Source: Acidovorax sp.
GTDB lineage: Bacteria; Pseudomonadota; Gammaproteobacteria; Burkholderiales; Burkholderiaceae_C
Reading direction: 5' to 3'
Length of the DNA stretch: 64,000 nt
Assembly: GCA_030692685.1 (NCBI GenBank)
Contig: JAUXZO010000049.1
Coordinates: forward strand, 1-64,000
The notes under the pieces were generated by a model that was given only the letters and a program-made list of their open reading frames with translations, was not told where the DNA came from and did not search any database. Positions 45,051 to 54,834 of the stretch are shown piece by piece. Position numbers and translations under genes: made by a program. Each line of letters starts with the position of its first letter. Positions within the stretch are counted from its first letter, which is position 1.

Positions 45051-45860
45051 TCAGCGCCCCAGGGCAAAAACCACGGGGGTGCGGTTATCTGGCGGTGCAG
45101 GGTGCTGCCGCCATTGGTGCACCAGCTTGCTGTGAACGCGGGCAGAGGGCAGCGTCAACCCACTGGCCAATGCCAGCCGGGTCTGGGGCTGTAGTGTCTG
45201 CACCAGCGCCTGCCACAGCGCCGCATTGCGGTACGGGGTCTCTATAAAAAGCTGTGTCTGCCCGGTTTTGTTGGCAGTGGCCTCCAGCTCCTTGATGCGC
45301 TGGGTCCGTTCTTGCCCATCTTGCGGCAGATAGCCCACAAAGGCGAAGTTCTGCCCGTTCAGCCCGCTGGCCGCGAGCGCGAGCAGCAGTGAGACGGGGC
45401 CCACCAGCGGAACCACGGTAATGCCCAGGTCGTGTGCGGCACGCACGACCGACGAGCCCGGGTCGGCCACGGCGGGCATGCCGGCTTCGCTGACCAGGCC
45501 GATGTCGTGTCCCGCCAGCGCGGCAGCGAGCAGCGGTCGCGCGTCGAACGGGGCCGATCCTTTGTCGCCGTGATCCCCTTTTTTATGAACCTCGCGGGGC
45601 AGTTCCGTGATCTCTTGTTGCTGCAGAGGGGCCGCCAGGGGGTGCAGGGCGTCGATGCGCTTGAGGTAGGCGCGGGTGCTTTTGGCGTTCTCGCACACCC
45701 AGTGGGTCAGTCGGGCGGCCGTCTGCAGCGTGGCGGAGGGCAGGGCGTCTTCTAACGCTGCCTGGGTGTCACAACCAAAGTCGAGCGGTGCAGGCACCAG
45801 GAACAGGCGGCCTTTGCTTTCGCTATTGCCTTTGCTGGAGGAAGCGGTTTGCGCATCCAT
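45051..45860 (-). CDS. SAM-dependent methyltransferase of the RsmI/tetrapyrrole methylase family
   Basis: The 269-residue protein has LFLVPAPLDFG at the start and the blocks GLVSEAGMPAVADPGSSVVR and VVPLVGPVSLLLALAASGL of the TP-methylase fold. It is similar to RsmI (16S rRNA C1402 2'-O-methylation) but belongs to a divergent branch often found beside Maf. Its ATG overlaps the maf stop codon by one base (TGATG), so translation is coupled. Confidence 0.82.
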   Translation of the reverse strand: MDAQTASSSKGNSESKGRLFLVPAPLDFGCDTQAALEDALPSATLQTAARLTHWVCENAKSTRAYLKRIDALHPLAAPLQQQEITELPREVHKKGDHGDKGSAPFDARPLLAAALAGHDIGLVSEAGMPAVADPGSSVVRAAHDLGITVVPLVGPVSLLLALAASGLNGQNFAFVGYLPQDGQERTQRIKELEATANKTGQTQLFIETPYRNAALWQALVQTLQPQTRLALASGLTLPSARVHSKLVHQWRQHPAPPDNRTPVVFALGR

Positions 45861-46459
45861 CACGGCAACACCAGTCCTGCGGCGCGCAGCATGCGGCAGG
45901 TGCGAATCAAGGGCAGGCCGATGAGGGCGGTGGGGTCATCGCTGTGGATAGCGTCCAGCAGCGCGATGCCGAGGCCTTCGCTCTTGGCGCTGCCAGCGCA
46001 GTCGTACGGCTGCTCGGCCCGAAGGTAGCGTTCGATTTCGTCGTCGGTCAGTGCCCGGAACTTCACTTCCACAGGCGCCAGGTCCACCTGCTCAAAGCCG
46101 GTGGCAACGCACACCACCGCGACGGCGGTCTGGAACACCACGGTCTGGCCGCGCATCTGGCGCAGCTGTTGCACGGCCCGCTCGTGGTGACCCGGCTTGC
46201 CCAGGGGTTCGCCAGCAAGGTCTGCCACCTGGTCCGATCCGATTACCACCGCGTCGGGGTGTTGCTGCGCCACGGCGTGCGCCTTGGCCAGCGCCAGGCG
46301 CAAGGCCAGTGCGCGTGGGGCTTCGCCGGGCAAAGGCGTCTCGTCCACATGCGGGGCGGTGACGTCAAAAGGCAGGTTCAATCGCTGAAGCAATTCGCGT
46401 CGGTAACGCGAGGTAGAGCCCAATACCAGAGGGCGTTGCAGGGAGGGGGATTGATGCAT
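45860..46459 (-). CDS. Maf family nucleotide pyrophosphatase (YceF type)
   Basis: The 199-residue protein starts with LVLGSTSRYRRELLQRLNLP and contains VVIGSDQVADL and PYDCAGSAKSEG, typical of the YceF subgroup that hydrolyses m7GTP and protects against modified nucleotides in RNA. It is divergent from yceD with start codons nearly overlapping. Confidence 0.9.
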   Translation of the reverse strand: MHQSPSLQRPLVLGSTSRYRRELLQRLNLPFDVTAPHVDETPLPGEAPRALALRLALAKAHAVAQQHPDAVVIGSDQVADLAGEPLGKPGHHERAVQQLRQMRGQTVVFQTAVAVVCVATGFEQVDLAPVEVKFRALTDDEIERYLRAEQPYDCAGSAKSEGLGIALLDAIHSDDPTALIGLPLIRTCRMLRAAGLVLP

Positions 46460-46484
46460 GCGCCGATTCTCTTACACTGCGGCC

Positions 46485-47033
46485 ATGACCAAGGAATTCT
46501 CCCCGTTGCGCCTCGACGTAAAAGCTTTCGCACAGGCGGGCGCGCGACTGTCGGGACACGAATCGCTTTTGAAGTACGAGCGCCTGGCCCAGGAGGCCAA
46601 AGGCCTGCATCCGGACCTGCTGGTGGACTGGGAGGCGATTGGGGAGGTACGCACCGCACTGGGTGGTATCGGTCAGGTGTGGCTGCGTATCAAAGTGCGG
46701 GCGAGTTTCCCCATGGAATGCCAGCGCTGCCTGACTCCTGTGGATGTACCGCTGGAAGTTGAGCGAGAGTTTCGATTTGTGGCAGACGAGGCCACGGCAG
46801 AGGCTTTGGATGACGAGAGCGAAGAAGATCTGCTTGCCATGAGCCGCGAGTTCGATCTGCACGCGCTGATCGAAGATGAACTGCTGATGGCCCTGCCTGT
46901 CGTGCCAAAACACGACGAATGCCCCAGCTCGGTGCCGCTGGCTTCTTCGGACGACGATTTCGAAGAAGCCAACGCTGAAAAGCCGAACCCCTTTGCTGCG
47001 TTGGCATCGCTGCGCAAAGAAGACAAGGGCTAA
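46485..47033 (+). CDS. yceD: DUF177 protein YceD
   Basis: The 182-residue acidic protein has the conserved CQRCL segment (MECQRCLTPVDVPL) and an aspartate/glutamate-rich C-terminal half. YceD-family proteins are linked to 23S rRNA accumulation and lie just before rpmF in many bacteria. The ATG at 46485 is chosen; another at 46458 overlaps the divergent maf start. Confidence 0.88.
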   Translation: MTKEFSPLRLDVKAFAQAGARLSGHESLLKYERLAQEAKGLHPDLLVDWEAIGEVRTALGGIGQVWLRIKVRASFPMECQRCLTPVDVPLEVEREFRFVADEATAEALDDESEEDLLAMSREFDLHALIEDELLMALPVVPKHDECPSSVPLASSDDDFEEANAEKPNPFAALASLRKEDKG

Positions 47034-47040
47034 TTAGGGG

Positions 47041-47065
47041 ACCCAAATATCATTTGGGTTATAAT
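47041..47065 (+). promoter_or_regulatory. perfect inverted repeat abutting a TATAAT box upstream of rpmF
   Basis: ACCCAAAT-ATC-ATTTGGGT (47041-47059) is a perfect 8-bp dyad and TATAAT follows immediately at 47060-47065. No good -35 box is seen at normal distance. The dyad would occupy the spacer region of a promoter that could drive rpmF and the fab genes, so it may be a regulator-binding site; it is also just past the yceD stop codon and might act as a weak stem. Confidence 0.55.
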
Positions 47066-47144
47066 CGTGGGCTTCACGCGAACCCCATCGTGTCTATATG
47101 GGCTGATCGCGTTTTTACCAACCTATTCCAGATCAGGAGCCATC

Positions 47145-47327
47145 ATGGCCGTTCAGCAAAATAAAAAGTCCCCTTCCAAGCGCGGTATGCACCGTTCGCA
47201 CAATGCCCTGAATGTTCCAGGCATTGCAGTGGAACCCACTACCGGTGAAACGCACCTGCGTCATCACATCAGCCCCAACGGTTTTTACCGTGGTCGTCAG
47301 GTGCTGAAGAATAAGTCTGAAGCCTGA
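47145..47327 (+). CDS. rpmF: 50S ribosomal protein L32
   Basis: The 60-residue basic protein starts [20 protein letters not shown], which is diagnostic of L32. It lacks the zinc-binding cysteines found in some L32 proteins. CAGGAG precedes the ATG. It stands between yceD and plsX in the usual order. Confidence 0.97.
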   Translation: MAVQQNKKSPSKRGMHRSHNALNVPGIAVEPTTGETHLRHHISPNGFYRGRQVLKNKSEA

Positions 47328-47340
47328 TCTTCGCCCCATC

Positions 47341-47384
47341 CAAAGGCCCGTTGCTACTAAAAATGTAGCGCGGGCCTTTGTTTT
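47341..47384 (+). terminator. intrinsic terminator or attenuator after rpmF
   Basis: CAAAGGCCCG and CGGGCCTTTG form a perfect 10-bp stem, GCTAC/GTAGC pairs inside the loop, and TTTT follows. It would limit transcription from rpmF into plsX. The loop resembles a flank of the dispersed repeat. Confidence 0.8.
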
Positions 47385-47434
47385 GACCGTTGCATTCATC
47401 TTTCGGCCTGCTTGGCCGATTGGACAAGTCGCCC

Positions 47435-48487
47435 ATGATCACACTGGCTGTTGACTGCATGGGGGGCGACCATGGCCCCCGCGTCACGCTCGCGGCGTGC
47501 CGTCAGTTTCTCGATCACCACCCTGACGCCCGTCTGCTGCTTGTCGGCCTGCCGGATAGTTTGCAGGCGTTCTCGCACGACCGTGCCACCATCGTTCCTG
47601 CCTCCGAAGTGGTGGCCATGGATGACCCTGTAGAAGTCGCCTTGCGCAGGAAGAAGGATTCTTCGATGCGGGTCGCGATTCAGCAGGTCAAGGATGGAAC
47701 TGCGTCTGCTGCCGTCTCTGCCGGGAACACCGGCGCGTTGATGGCCATTGCCCGTTATTTGCTCAAGACGCTGGATGGTATCGACCGTCCGGCCATTGCC
47801 ACGCAGTTGCCAAATGCCCAGGGTGGTGCCACCACCGTGCTGGATCTGGGGGCGAATGTGGATTGCTCGGCGGAGCATCTGCTGCAGTTCGCTGTCATGG
47901 GTTCAGCCCTGGTTTCGGTCCTCAAGGATGTTGATGAGCCTACTGTGGGCTTGCTCAACATTGGAGAAGAGGTCATCAAGGGTAGCGAAGTCATCAAAAA
48001 AGCAGGCGAACTGCTGCGTTCAGCGGCCAACTCCGGTGATTTGAATTTTTATGGAAATGTCGAGGGCAATGACATTTTCAAAGGAACCGTCGACATCGTT
48101 GTGTGTGACGGTTTTGTGGGCAACGTCGCGCTAAAAGCGAGTGAAGGTGTCGCGTCGATGGTCATTGGGGGGCTGAAGGCTGAGTTTTCTCGCCACATCT
48201 TCACCAAAATGGCCGCGATCGTCGCCTATCCGGTTTTAAAAGCGCTGATGAGTCGCATGGACTACCGCCGCTACAACGGTGCGGCGCTTTTGGGTCTGCG
48301 CGGGCTAGTGTTCAAGAGCCACGGATCGGCTGACGCCATGGCGTTCGAGCAGGCGTTGAACCGGGCGTATGATGCAGCCCGCAACAACTTGCTCGACCGT
48401 GTCCGGACCCGGATTGCGCATGCGGCGCCCCTTCTGGTGTCTGCAGATGCCCAGCCCAAACCTGGCGTGGCGGCGACCACACACTAG
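47435..48487 (+). CDS. plsX: phosphate acyltransferase PlsX
   Basis: The 350-residue protein begins [20 protein letters not shown] and has [14 protein letters not shown] and [20 protein letters not shown], all typical of PlsX. It converts acyl-ACP to acyl-phosphate for glycerolipid synthesis. Its stop codon directly abuts the fabH start. The ATG at 47435 matches the family start. Confidence 0.95.
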   Translation: MITLAVDCMGGDHGPRVTLAACRQFLDHHPDARLLLVGLPDSLQAFSHDRATIVPASEVVAMDDPVEVALRRKKDSSMRVAIQQVKDGTASAAVSAGNTGALMAIARYLLKTLDGIDRPAIATQLPNAQGGATTVLDLGANVDCSAEHLLQFAVMGSALVSVLKDVDEPTVGLLNIGEEVIKGSEVIKKAGELLRSAANSGDLNFYGNVEGNDIFKGTVDIVVCDGFVGNVALKASEGVASMVIGGLKAEFSRHIFTKMAAIVAYPVLKALMSRMDYRRYNGAALLGLRGLVFKSHGSADAMAFEQALNRAYDAARNNLLDRVRTRIAHAAPLLVSADAQPKPGVAATTH

Positions 48488-49465
48488 ATGAGACGCTACT
48501 CCCGCATTACCGGCACCGGCAGTTATCTGCCACCCCGCCGGTTGACCAACGCCGATCTGGTGGCCGAACTGGGCCAACGCGGCATCGAAACCTCAGACGA
48601 ATGGATTGTGGAGCGCACGGGTATCCGGGCACGCCACTTTGCTGCGCCTGATGTGACAAGCAGTGATCTCGGCTTGGAGGCTGCACGCAACGCGTTGCAG
48701 GCGGCCGGGCTGCAGCCCACCGATATCGACCTGATCATTGTGGCCACGTCCACACCAGACATGGTGTTTCCGTCGGTTGCTTGCATCTTGCAAAACAAGC
48801 TGGGCGCCAACGGCTGCCCCGCGTTTGACGTGCAAGCGGTGTGCAGTGGTTTTGTGTATGCCCTGTCGGTGGCGGATGCCATGATCCAGACGGGTGCTGC
48901 CAACCGTGCGCTGGTGATTGGAGCCGAAGTATTCAGCCGCATTCTGGATTTCAACGATCGCACCACCTGCGTGTTGTTCGGCGATGGCGCTGGCGCCGTG
49001 GTGCTGGAGGCTTCGGAGACGCCCGGCATCTTGTCGAGCGACCTCCATGCGGACGGTAAACACGTCGATATCCTGTGTGTACCGGGCAATGTGTCGGGTG
49101 GACAGGTGTTGGGCGATCCTGTGCTCAAGATGGATGGTCAGGCGGTTTTCAAGTTGGCGGTGGGCGTGCTGGAAAAAGCCGCCCATGCCGCACTCGCCAA
49201 GGCGGGTCTGACGGAGGCCGATATTGACTGGTTGATCCCCCACCAGGCCAACATCCGCATCATGCAAAGTACGGCCCGCAAGCTGAAGATGTCCATGGAC
49301 AAAGTGGTGGTCACCGTGGATCAACACGGCAACACTTCTGCGGCGTCAATTCCGCTGGCGCTCGACCACGCGGTTCGTACGGGCCAGGTCAAGAAGGGTG
49401 AAACGCTGCTCCTCGAAGGGGTGGGCGGTGGTTTTACCTGGGGCGCAGTGCTCCTGAAGTTATAG
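48488..49465 (+). CDS. fabH: beta-ketoacyl-ACP synthase III
   Basis: The 325-residue enzyme has the catalytic triad visible as Cys in [13 protein letters not shown], His in PHQANIRI and Asn in HGNTSAAS. It starts fatty-acid chains by condensing acetyl-CoA with malonyl-ACP. The last codons and the TAG stop lie in the left flank of dispersed repeat copy H. Confidence 0.96.
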   Translation: MRRYSRITGTGSYLPPRRLTNADLVAELGQRGIETSDEWIVERTGIRARHFAAPDVTSSDLGLEAARNALQAAGLQPTDIDLIIVATSTPDMVFPSVACILQNKLGANGCPAFDVQAVCSGFVYALSVADAMIQTGAANRALVIGAEVFSRILDFNDRTTCVLFGDGAGAVVLEASETPGILSSDLHADGKHVDILCVPGNVSGGQVLGDPVLKMDGQAVFKLAVGVLEKAAHAALAKAGLTEADIDWLIPHQANIRIMQSTARKLKMSMDKVVVTVDQHGNTSAASIPLALDHAVRTGQVKKGETLLLEGVGGGFTWGAVLLKL

Positions 49466-49500
49466 CTATTAGCGCTTTATAGATAAGCGCTAGAGGCTAA
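49450..49500 (+). repeat. dispersed 9-7-9 palindromic repeat, copy H
   Basis: TTAGCGCTT (49469-49477) and AAGCGCTAG (49485-49493) with a 7-nt loop. The left flank TGCTCCTGAAGTTATAGCT overlaps the end of fabH and contains its stop codon. It lies between fabH and fabD. Confidence 0.9.
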
Positions 49501-49524
49501 TTTCATTCATATTTTGGATTTTTC

Positions 49525-50475
49525 ATGAAGTCTTTTGCATTTGTCTTTCCGGGGCAGGGTTCCCAGTCGGTCGGCATGCTCGACGGTTGGGGCGACCACC
49601 CAGTGGTGGCGCAGACCCTGCAAGAAGCGTCGGATGCCTTGGGTGAAGACCTGGCCTTGTTGATCAAGGAAGGCCCGAAAGAAGCGCTTGCAATGACCAC
49701 CAATACCCAGCCAGTGATGCTGGTGGCGGGCATTGCAGCCTGGCGTGTCTGGCAGGCCGAGGGTGGTGCGGCGCCCGTGGCGTTGGCGGGTCATTCGCTC
49801 GGAGAGTATTCGGCCTTGGTTGCGGCTGGTGTCCTTACGCTGGCGCAAGCGGCACCGTTGGTGCGTCTGCGTGCTGCTGCCATGCAAGAAGCCGTGCCAG
49901 TAGGAACCGGTGCCATGGCGGCGATTTTGGGCTTGGACGCATCCAAGGTGGTTGCCGGTTGTGCGGAGGCCCTGGCTTCTTTCGGAGCGGGATCGGTGGA
50001 GGTGGTTGAAGCCGTCAATTTCAATGACCCGGTGCAGACCGTGATTGCTGGCACCAAGGCAGGTGTTGATAAGGCCTGCGAAGTGCTGAAGGCTGCCGGC
50101 GCCAAGCGTGCGCTGCTGCTGCCGGTGTCGGCGCCTTTCCACTCCAGCCTGATGAAGCCTGCTGCCGAAAAACTGCGTGTGGCGCTGGCCGATGTCACGC
50201 TTGCCGCGCCTCAGATCCCTGTGGTCAACAACGTAGACGTCGCAGTGCAACAAGACGGCGACGCGATTCGCGATGCGCTTTACCGCCAGGCTTTTGGCCC
50301 GGTGCGCTGGGTGGAGTGTGTGCACGCGCTGAAGGCGCGCGGCGTGACCCATATTGTTGAAAGTGGCCCTGGCAAAGTGTTGGCGGGCCTGACCAAACGC
50401 ATTGACCCGGAGCTGGTCGGTGCTGCATTGTTTGACACAGCCACCTTGGCTGAAACCCGGGAGTTGTTGGCATGA
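49525..50475 (+). CDS. fabD: malonyl-CoA:ACP acyltransferase
   Basis: The 316-residue protein has FVFPGQGSQSVGM, the nucleophile in GHSLGEYSALVAAG and the histidine in SAPFHSSLM. It loads malonyl groups onto ACP. The fabG start overlaps its stop by four bases. Confidence 0.96.
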   Translation: MKSFAFVFPGQGSQSVGMLDGWGDHPVVAQTLQEASDALGEDLALLIKEGPKEALAMTTNTQPVMLVAGIAAWRVWQAEGGAAPVALAGHSLGEYSALVAAGVLTLAQAAPLVRLRAAAMQEAVPVGTGAMAAILGLDASKVVAGCAEALASFGAGSVEVVEAVNFNDPVQTVIAGTKAGVDKACEVLKAAGAKRALLLPVSAPFHSSLMKPAAEKLRVALADVTLAAPQIPVVNNVDVAVQQDGDAIRDALYRQAFGPVRWVECVHALKARGVTHIVESGPGKVLAGLTKRIDPELVGAALFDTATLAETRELLA

Positions 50476-51218
50476 CGGATTCCACCCAGACGGCGCAAGT
50501 GGCGCTGGTGACCGGCGCATCGCGCGGCATTGGCGCTGCCATCGCGCTGGAACTCGCCGCCCGTGGTTATCAGGTTGTGGGTACTGGAACGACGGACGAG
50601 GGTGCAGAGCGCATCACCAAGGCTCTGGCGGCCTATCCAGGCTGCCGTGGCGCTAATCTGAACGTGAATGACGGTGCCGCCATCGAAGCGCTCATGGACG
50701 CTATCGTCAAGCAGCAAGGTGGTTTGCATGTGGTGGTGAACAATGCGGGAATCACCCGCGACACCCTGGCCATGCGCATGAAGGACGATGATTGGGATGC
50801 GGTGCTGGACACCAATCTCAAGGCGGTTTTCAGGGTCAGCCGTGCCGCGATTCGTCCGATGATGAAGCAGCGGTTTGGGCGCATCATCAGCATTACGAGC
50901 GTAGTGGGGGCTTCTGGCAATCCAGGGCAGGCCAACTACGCTGCAGCCAAGGCGGGTGTGGCGGGCATGACCCGCGCACTGGCCCGCGAGCTGGGCAGTC
51001 GAAACATCACGGTCAACTGCGTGGCGCCCGGTTTTATCGAGACGGACATGACGTCTGCATTGCCGCAAGAGCAGCAAAAAGCCTTGAATGCACAGATCCC
51101 TTTGGGGCACATGGGCAAGCCTGAGGACATCGCTCATGCGGTGGCCTACTTGGCTTCGCGTGAGGCTGGCTATGTGACGGGGCAGGAGTTGCACGTCAAT
51201 GGCGGCATGTACATGTAA
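50472..51218 (+). CDS. fabG: 3-oxoacyl-ACP reductase
   Basis: The 248-residue short-chain dehydrogenase has the NADPH motif TGASRGIGAAIA, NNAGITRD, the catalytic Ser (SITSVVGASGNPGQ) with NYAAAKAG, and the C-terminal GQELHVNGGMYM. Four-base overlap with fabD shows coupled translation. Confidence 0.95.
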   Translation: MTDSTQTAQVALVTGASRGIGAAIALELAARGYQVVGTGTTDEGAERITKALAAYPGCRGANLNVNDGAAIEALMDAIVKQQGGLHVVVNNAGITRDTLAMRMKDDDWDAVLDTNLKAVFRVSRAAIRPMMKQRFGRIISITSVVGASGNPGQANYAAAKAGVAGMTRALARELGSRNITVNCVAPGFIETDMTSALPQEQQKALNAQIPLGHMGKPEDIAHAVAYLASREAGYVTGQELHVNGGMYM

Positions 51219-51285
51219 TTGAGACAAGTTAACGCCGGTTCATCCGGACGGCGGGCTGCTGAGGGGCTTCTCCTGAAGCGGCTAG

Positions 51286-51561
<276 letters not shown>

Positions 51562-51609
51562 GCGGCGCATTGCGCCTGACTCAAGCGATCAGCAAAAGGT
51601 TTTTTACGC

Positions 51610-52854
51610 ATGAGCCGTCGTCGCGTTGTCGTGACCGGCCTGGGTTGCGTCAGCCCCGTGGGCAACACGGTGGCTGATTCCTGGGCCAATCTCCTTGCCG
51701 GTCAATCCGGCATTGATCTCATTACCAAGTTCGATGCGTCGAACTTCGCCTGCAAAATTGCAGGGGAGGTCAAAGGTCTTGACCTGGAGTCCTACATCAG
51801 CGCGAAGGATGCGCGCGGGATGGATGCTTTCATTCATTTCGGCATTGCTGCCGCTGCACAAGCTGTGCAGGACGCAGGTCTGCCCACGGGCGAGGCGCTC
51901 AGTGAAGAGTTCGCCACACGCATTGCCTGTGTGATCGGCTCTGGCATTGGCGGCCTCCCACTGATCGAAAATACCCACGCGGAGCTGGTCAGTCGCGGGC
52001 CACGGCGCATTACGCCGTTTTTTGTGCCTGCGTCCATCATCAACATGGTGGCTGGGCATGTGTCGATGCGTTTTGGCTTCAAAGGCCCCAATCTTGCGGT
52101 CGTGACGGCCTGTACAACAGGCCTGCACTGTATCGGTGAAGGCGGGCGAATGATCGAATACGGAGACGCAGACGTCGTGGTGGCCGGTGGGACCGAGGCC
52201 ACGGTCTCTCCGCTCGGCATCGGTGGCTTTGCTGCCATGCGAGCCTTGTCCACGCGCAATGATGACCCGAAGACTGCGTCTCGCCCCTGGGACAAGGACC
52301 GTGACGGTTTTGTGCTGGGCGAGGGTGCTGGGGTCATGGTGCTGGAAGAATACGAACACGCCAAAGCCCGTGGTGCCAAGATCTATGCCGAGCTCAGCGG
52401 CTTTGGCATGAGTGCTGACGCAGGCCACATGACGGCCCCCAGCATGGATGGCCCCCGTCGCGCCATGCTCAGTGCTTTGCGCAATGCAGGTGTGAATGCC
52501 GATCAGGTCGACTACCTGAACGCTCACGGCACTTCTACACCGTTGGGTGATCTCAATGAAACCAATGCGATCAAGGCGGCCTTGGGCGAGCATGCCTACA
52601 AGACCGTGATCAGTTCGACCAAGTCAATGACCGGCCATTTGCTGGGTGGCGCTGGCGGAATTGAAAGTGTGTTTACCGTGCTGGCCCTGCACGAGCAGAA
52701 GATTCCCCCCACCATCAACCTGTTCAATCAGGACCCTGAGTGCGATCTGGACTACTGCGCCAACACAGCGCGGGACATGAAGATCGATATTGCAGTCAAA
52801 AACAACTTCGGGTTTGGTGGCACCAACGGGACGTTGGTTTTCAAGCGCGTCTGA
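51610..52854 (+). CDS. fabF: beta-ketoacyl-ACP synthase II
   Basis: The 414-residue enzyme has the Cys-His-His set: [22 protein letters not shown] and [12 protein letters not shown]. It elongates acyl-ACP chains. The gene closes the plsX-fab cluster. Confidence 0.95.
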   Translation: MSRRRVVVTGLGCVSPVGNTVADSWANLLAGQSGIDLITKFDASNFACKIAGEVKGLDLESYISAKDARGMDAFIHFGIAAAAQAVQDAGLPTGEALSEEFATRIACVIGSGIGGLPLIENTHAELVSRGPRRITPFFVPASIINMVAGHVSMRFGFKGPNLAVVTACTTGLHCIGEGGRMIEYGDADVVVAGGTEATVSPLGIGGFAAMRALSTRNDDPKTASRPWDKDRDGFVLGEGAGVMVLEEYEHAKARGAKIYAELSGFGMSADAGHMTAPSMDGPRRAMLSALRNAGVNADQVDYLNAHGTSTPLGDLNETNAIKAALGEHAYKTVISSTKSMTGHLLGGAGGIESVFTVLALHEQKIPPTINLFNQDPECDLDYCANTARDMKIDIAVKNNFGFGGTNGTLVFKRV

Positions 52855-52979
52855 CAGCACTGAAAATTTCTAATTTTGTCGGCCCAGCGCGGGCTCTTTG
52901 TGAAATTTGCTTTTGCCAGCCCGCAAGAGCTGTCCCCGGGCGAATTCCAGTCTCGTTCGTCGCATATGTGTGGCATTGA

Positions 52980-53480
52980 ATGAGCCGAGTATCGCGGCAG
53001 CCGCCTCCTGTCTCTTATCCGCTCAGGCGGAGCGCTGCACTTGCAGGGGTCTTGGTGTCGCTGCTGGTCCTGGGTTTTTGCGCATTGGCTGCTTGGTCTA
53101 TTGAAGGCGCTGGGACAGCTTCACCGCCGAAGTTTGTTGCATGGATTTTCTGGTGCCTCGCGGTGGTTGGTGCTTTGCAGTGCTGGAGTGGCCAGATTTG
53201 TGGTGATCTGCATTGGGACGGGCTCCATTGGCATCTTGTAGATTTGGACCCGAAGGGCGCTACGCGGGCACTTTCTGCGCCCCCCGAAGTCCTTCTGGAC
53301 GTACAGAACCGCCTTTGGGTGTCTGTATTACCCGCAGGGCGTAGCCGCATCTGGCTGTGGTTGGACCGTACAAGCCAACCAGAGCGTTGGATGGACTTGC
53401 GCCGTGCGGTATATTCGCGCGCCATACCGGGCGCTGACAACGCTGACGAAAACGCCCCGGCTAGTAGCCGTGGGGTGTGA
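52980..53480 (+). CDS. hypothetical membrane protein, YgfX/CptA-like arrangement
   Basis: The 166-residue protein has two adjacent transmembrane helices (about residues 20-42 and 52-70) and a soluble tail starting LHWDGLHWHLVDLD and ending in RRAVYSR. This layout resembles YgfX-type proteins but similarity is weak and I do not assign a function. It ends 13 nt before rpoE and likely belongs to that operon. Confidence 0.7.
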   Translation: MSRVSRQPPPVSYPLRRSAALAGVLVSLLVLGFCALAAWSIEGAGTASPPKFVAWIFWCLAVVGALQCWSGQICGDLHWDGLHWHLVDLDPKGATRALSAPPEVLLDVQNRLWVSVLPAGRSRIWLWLDRTSQPERWMDLRRAVYSRAIPGADNADENAPASSRGV

Positions 53481-53493
53481 ATCCCGAGTACCC

Positions 53494-54120
53494 ATGACTG
53501 TAATTCCGCCTTCCCCTCCCGAAGACAGCGATCTCCAACTGGTGGAGCGCACGGTAGCGGGCGATAAGCGTGCCTACGAGTTACTGGTCATCAAATACCA
53601 GCGCCGCATCGAGCGGCTCATCGGGCGCATGGTGCGCGACACCGACATCATTCCTGATATCGCACAGGAGACATTCATTCGAGCTTATCGCGCACTCCAT
53701 CAGTTTCGTGGGGACGCGCAGTTCTATACCTGGCTGTACCGGATCGCTGTCAATACGGCCAAAAAGGCGCTGATGGACATGAAGCGCAATCCGGTGATTT
53801 CAGAGAACGCCTTGCGTGGCAATGACGATGATGATGAAACTTCCCGCCTTGGGCATGAACTAATCAGCGAAGAAACACCCGAAACCGTACTCGCAGCCCG
53901 AGAAATTGCGCAGGCCGTGAACGCAGCGATGGAGGCATTGCCCGAAGATTTACGGCAGGCTGTAACTTTACGCGAAATCGAAGGGCTGAGTTACGAGGAG
54001 ATCGCTACCGCAATGGGTTGTCCCATCGGCACGGTGCGCTCCCGGATTTTCAGGGCACGCGAAGCTATCTCGGCGCGTGTGCGGCCTTTGCTCGAGAACC
54101 AGTCAGGCAAACGTTGGTGA
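53494..54120 (+). CDS. rpoE: RNA polymerase sigma factor RpoE (sigma-24/AlgU type)
   Basis: The 208-residue ECF sigma factor matches RpoE/AlgU closely: DLQLVERTVAGDKRAYELLV, DIAQETFIRAYRALHQFRG in region 2, and LREIEGLSYEEIATAMGCPI with GTVRSRIFRAREAI in region 4. It controls envelope stress genes and is followed by its regulators rseA and rseB and the protease gene mucD. Confidence 0.95.
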   Translation: MTVIPPSPPEDSDLQLVERTVAGDKRAYELLVIKYQRRIERLIGRMVRDTDIIPDIAQETFIRAYRALHQFRGDAQFYTWLYRIAVNTAKKALMDMKRNPVISENALRGNDDDDETSRLGHELISEETPETVLAAREIAQAVNAAMEALPEDLRQAVTLREIEGLSYEEIATAMGCPIGTVRSRIFRAREAISARVRPLLENQSGKRW

Positions 54121-54124
54121 GGCG

Positions 54125-54790
54125 ATGGAAATGAATCAGGCTATATCAGGTAACGACGGGTCTTTGGATAACACCATGATGATCGATGAATTGAGTCAAC
54201 GTGAACAGCTCTCGGCGCTGGCAGATGGTCAACTGCAGAATGACGAGTGGCGTGATGCCGTGTCTTTTGCCTGTGGTGATGAGGGGCGGTCGACCTGGGA
54301 GCTTTATCACCTTGTAGGGGATGTGCTGCGCTCGTCGGAGCTTGCGCGGCCCGCAAATCCGGCGTTCATGGCGCGCTTGCGTGATCAGATCGCGCAAGAA
54401 ACCATTTCGCCGCTGCCTGCCGAGCCGTTGGTAGCTGTGGTCGCTGTTCCCGGCGTGGAGCAGGCCGCCAATGCGTCGGTTTTTCGATGGAAGATGGTTG
54501 CCGGAGTTGCGTCTTTGGCGGCAGTGGTGGCCATTGGGTGGACATCGCTGGCTACCCTGCAGGGTACTGGTCAGGCGCCCGGGGGGCAGTTGGCTTCCGC
54601 TCCGATTCGGTCGGCGGTACCTGGAGCACCGGTGGTGGCGGTTGTTGACAGTGATGGTCAGCAGGTCATGCTTCGTGACCCCCGTCTCGATGAACTTTTG
54701 GCCGCACACAAGCAGTTCGGCAGCACCTCTGCTTTGCAAATGCCGGCAGGTTTCTTGCGCAATGCGACGTTCGAATCCCCGGGGCGCTGA
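54125..54790 (+). CDS. rseA: anti-sigma-E factor RseA
   Basis: The 221-residue protein has the RseA N-terminal domain (SQREQLSALADGQL through TWELYHLVGDVLRSSEL), one transmembrane helix at about 115-135 and a periplasmic tail. It sequesters RpoE until cleaved during envelope stress. It begins 4 nt after rpoE. Confidence 0.9.
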   Translation: MEMNQAISGNDGSLDNTMMIDELSQREQLSALADGQLQNDEWRDAVSFACGDEGRSTWELYHLVGDVLRSSELARPANPAFMARLRDQIAQETISPLPAEPLVAVVAVPGVEQAANASVFRWKMVAGVASLAAVVAIGWTSLATLQGTGQAPGGQLASAPIRSAVPGAPVVAVVDSDGQQVMLRDPRLDELLAAHKQFGSTSALQMPAGFLRNATFESPGR

Positions 54791-54834
54791 GGTAAGCGCT
54801 GTGCTAGGCCGTTTCCTGACGCTGAGAGCGGGTG

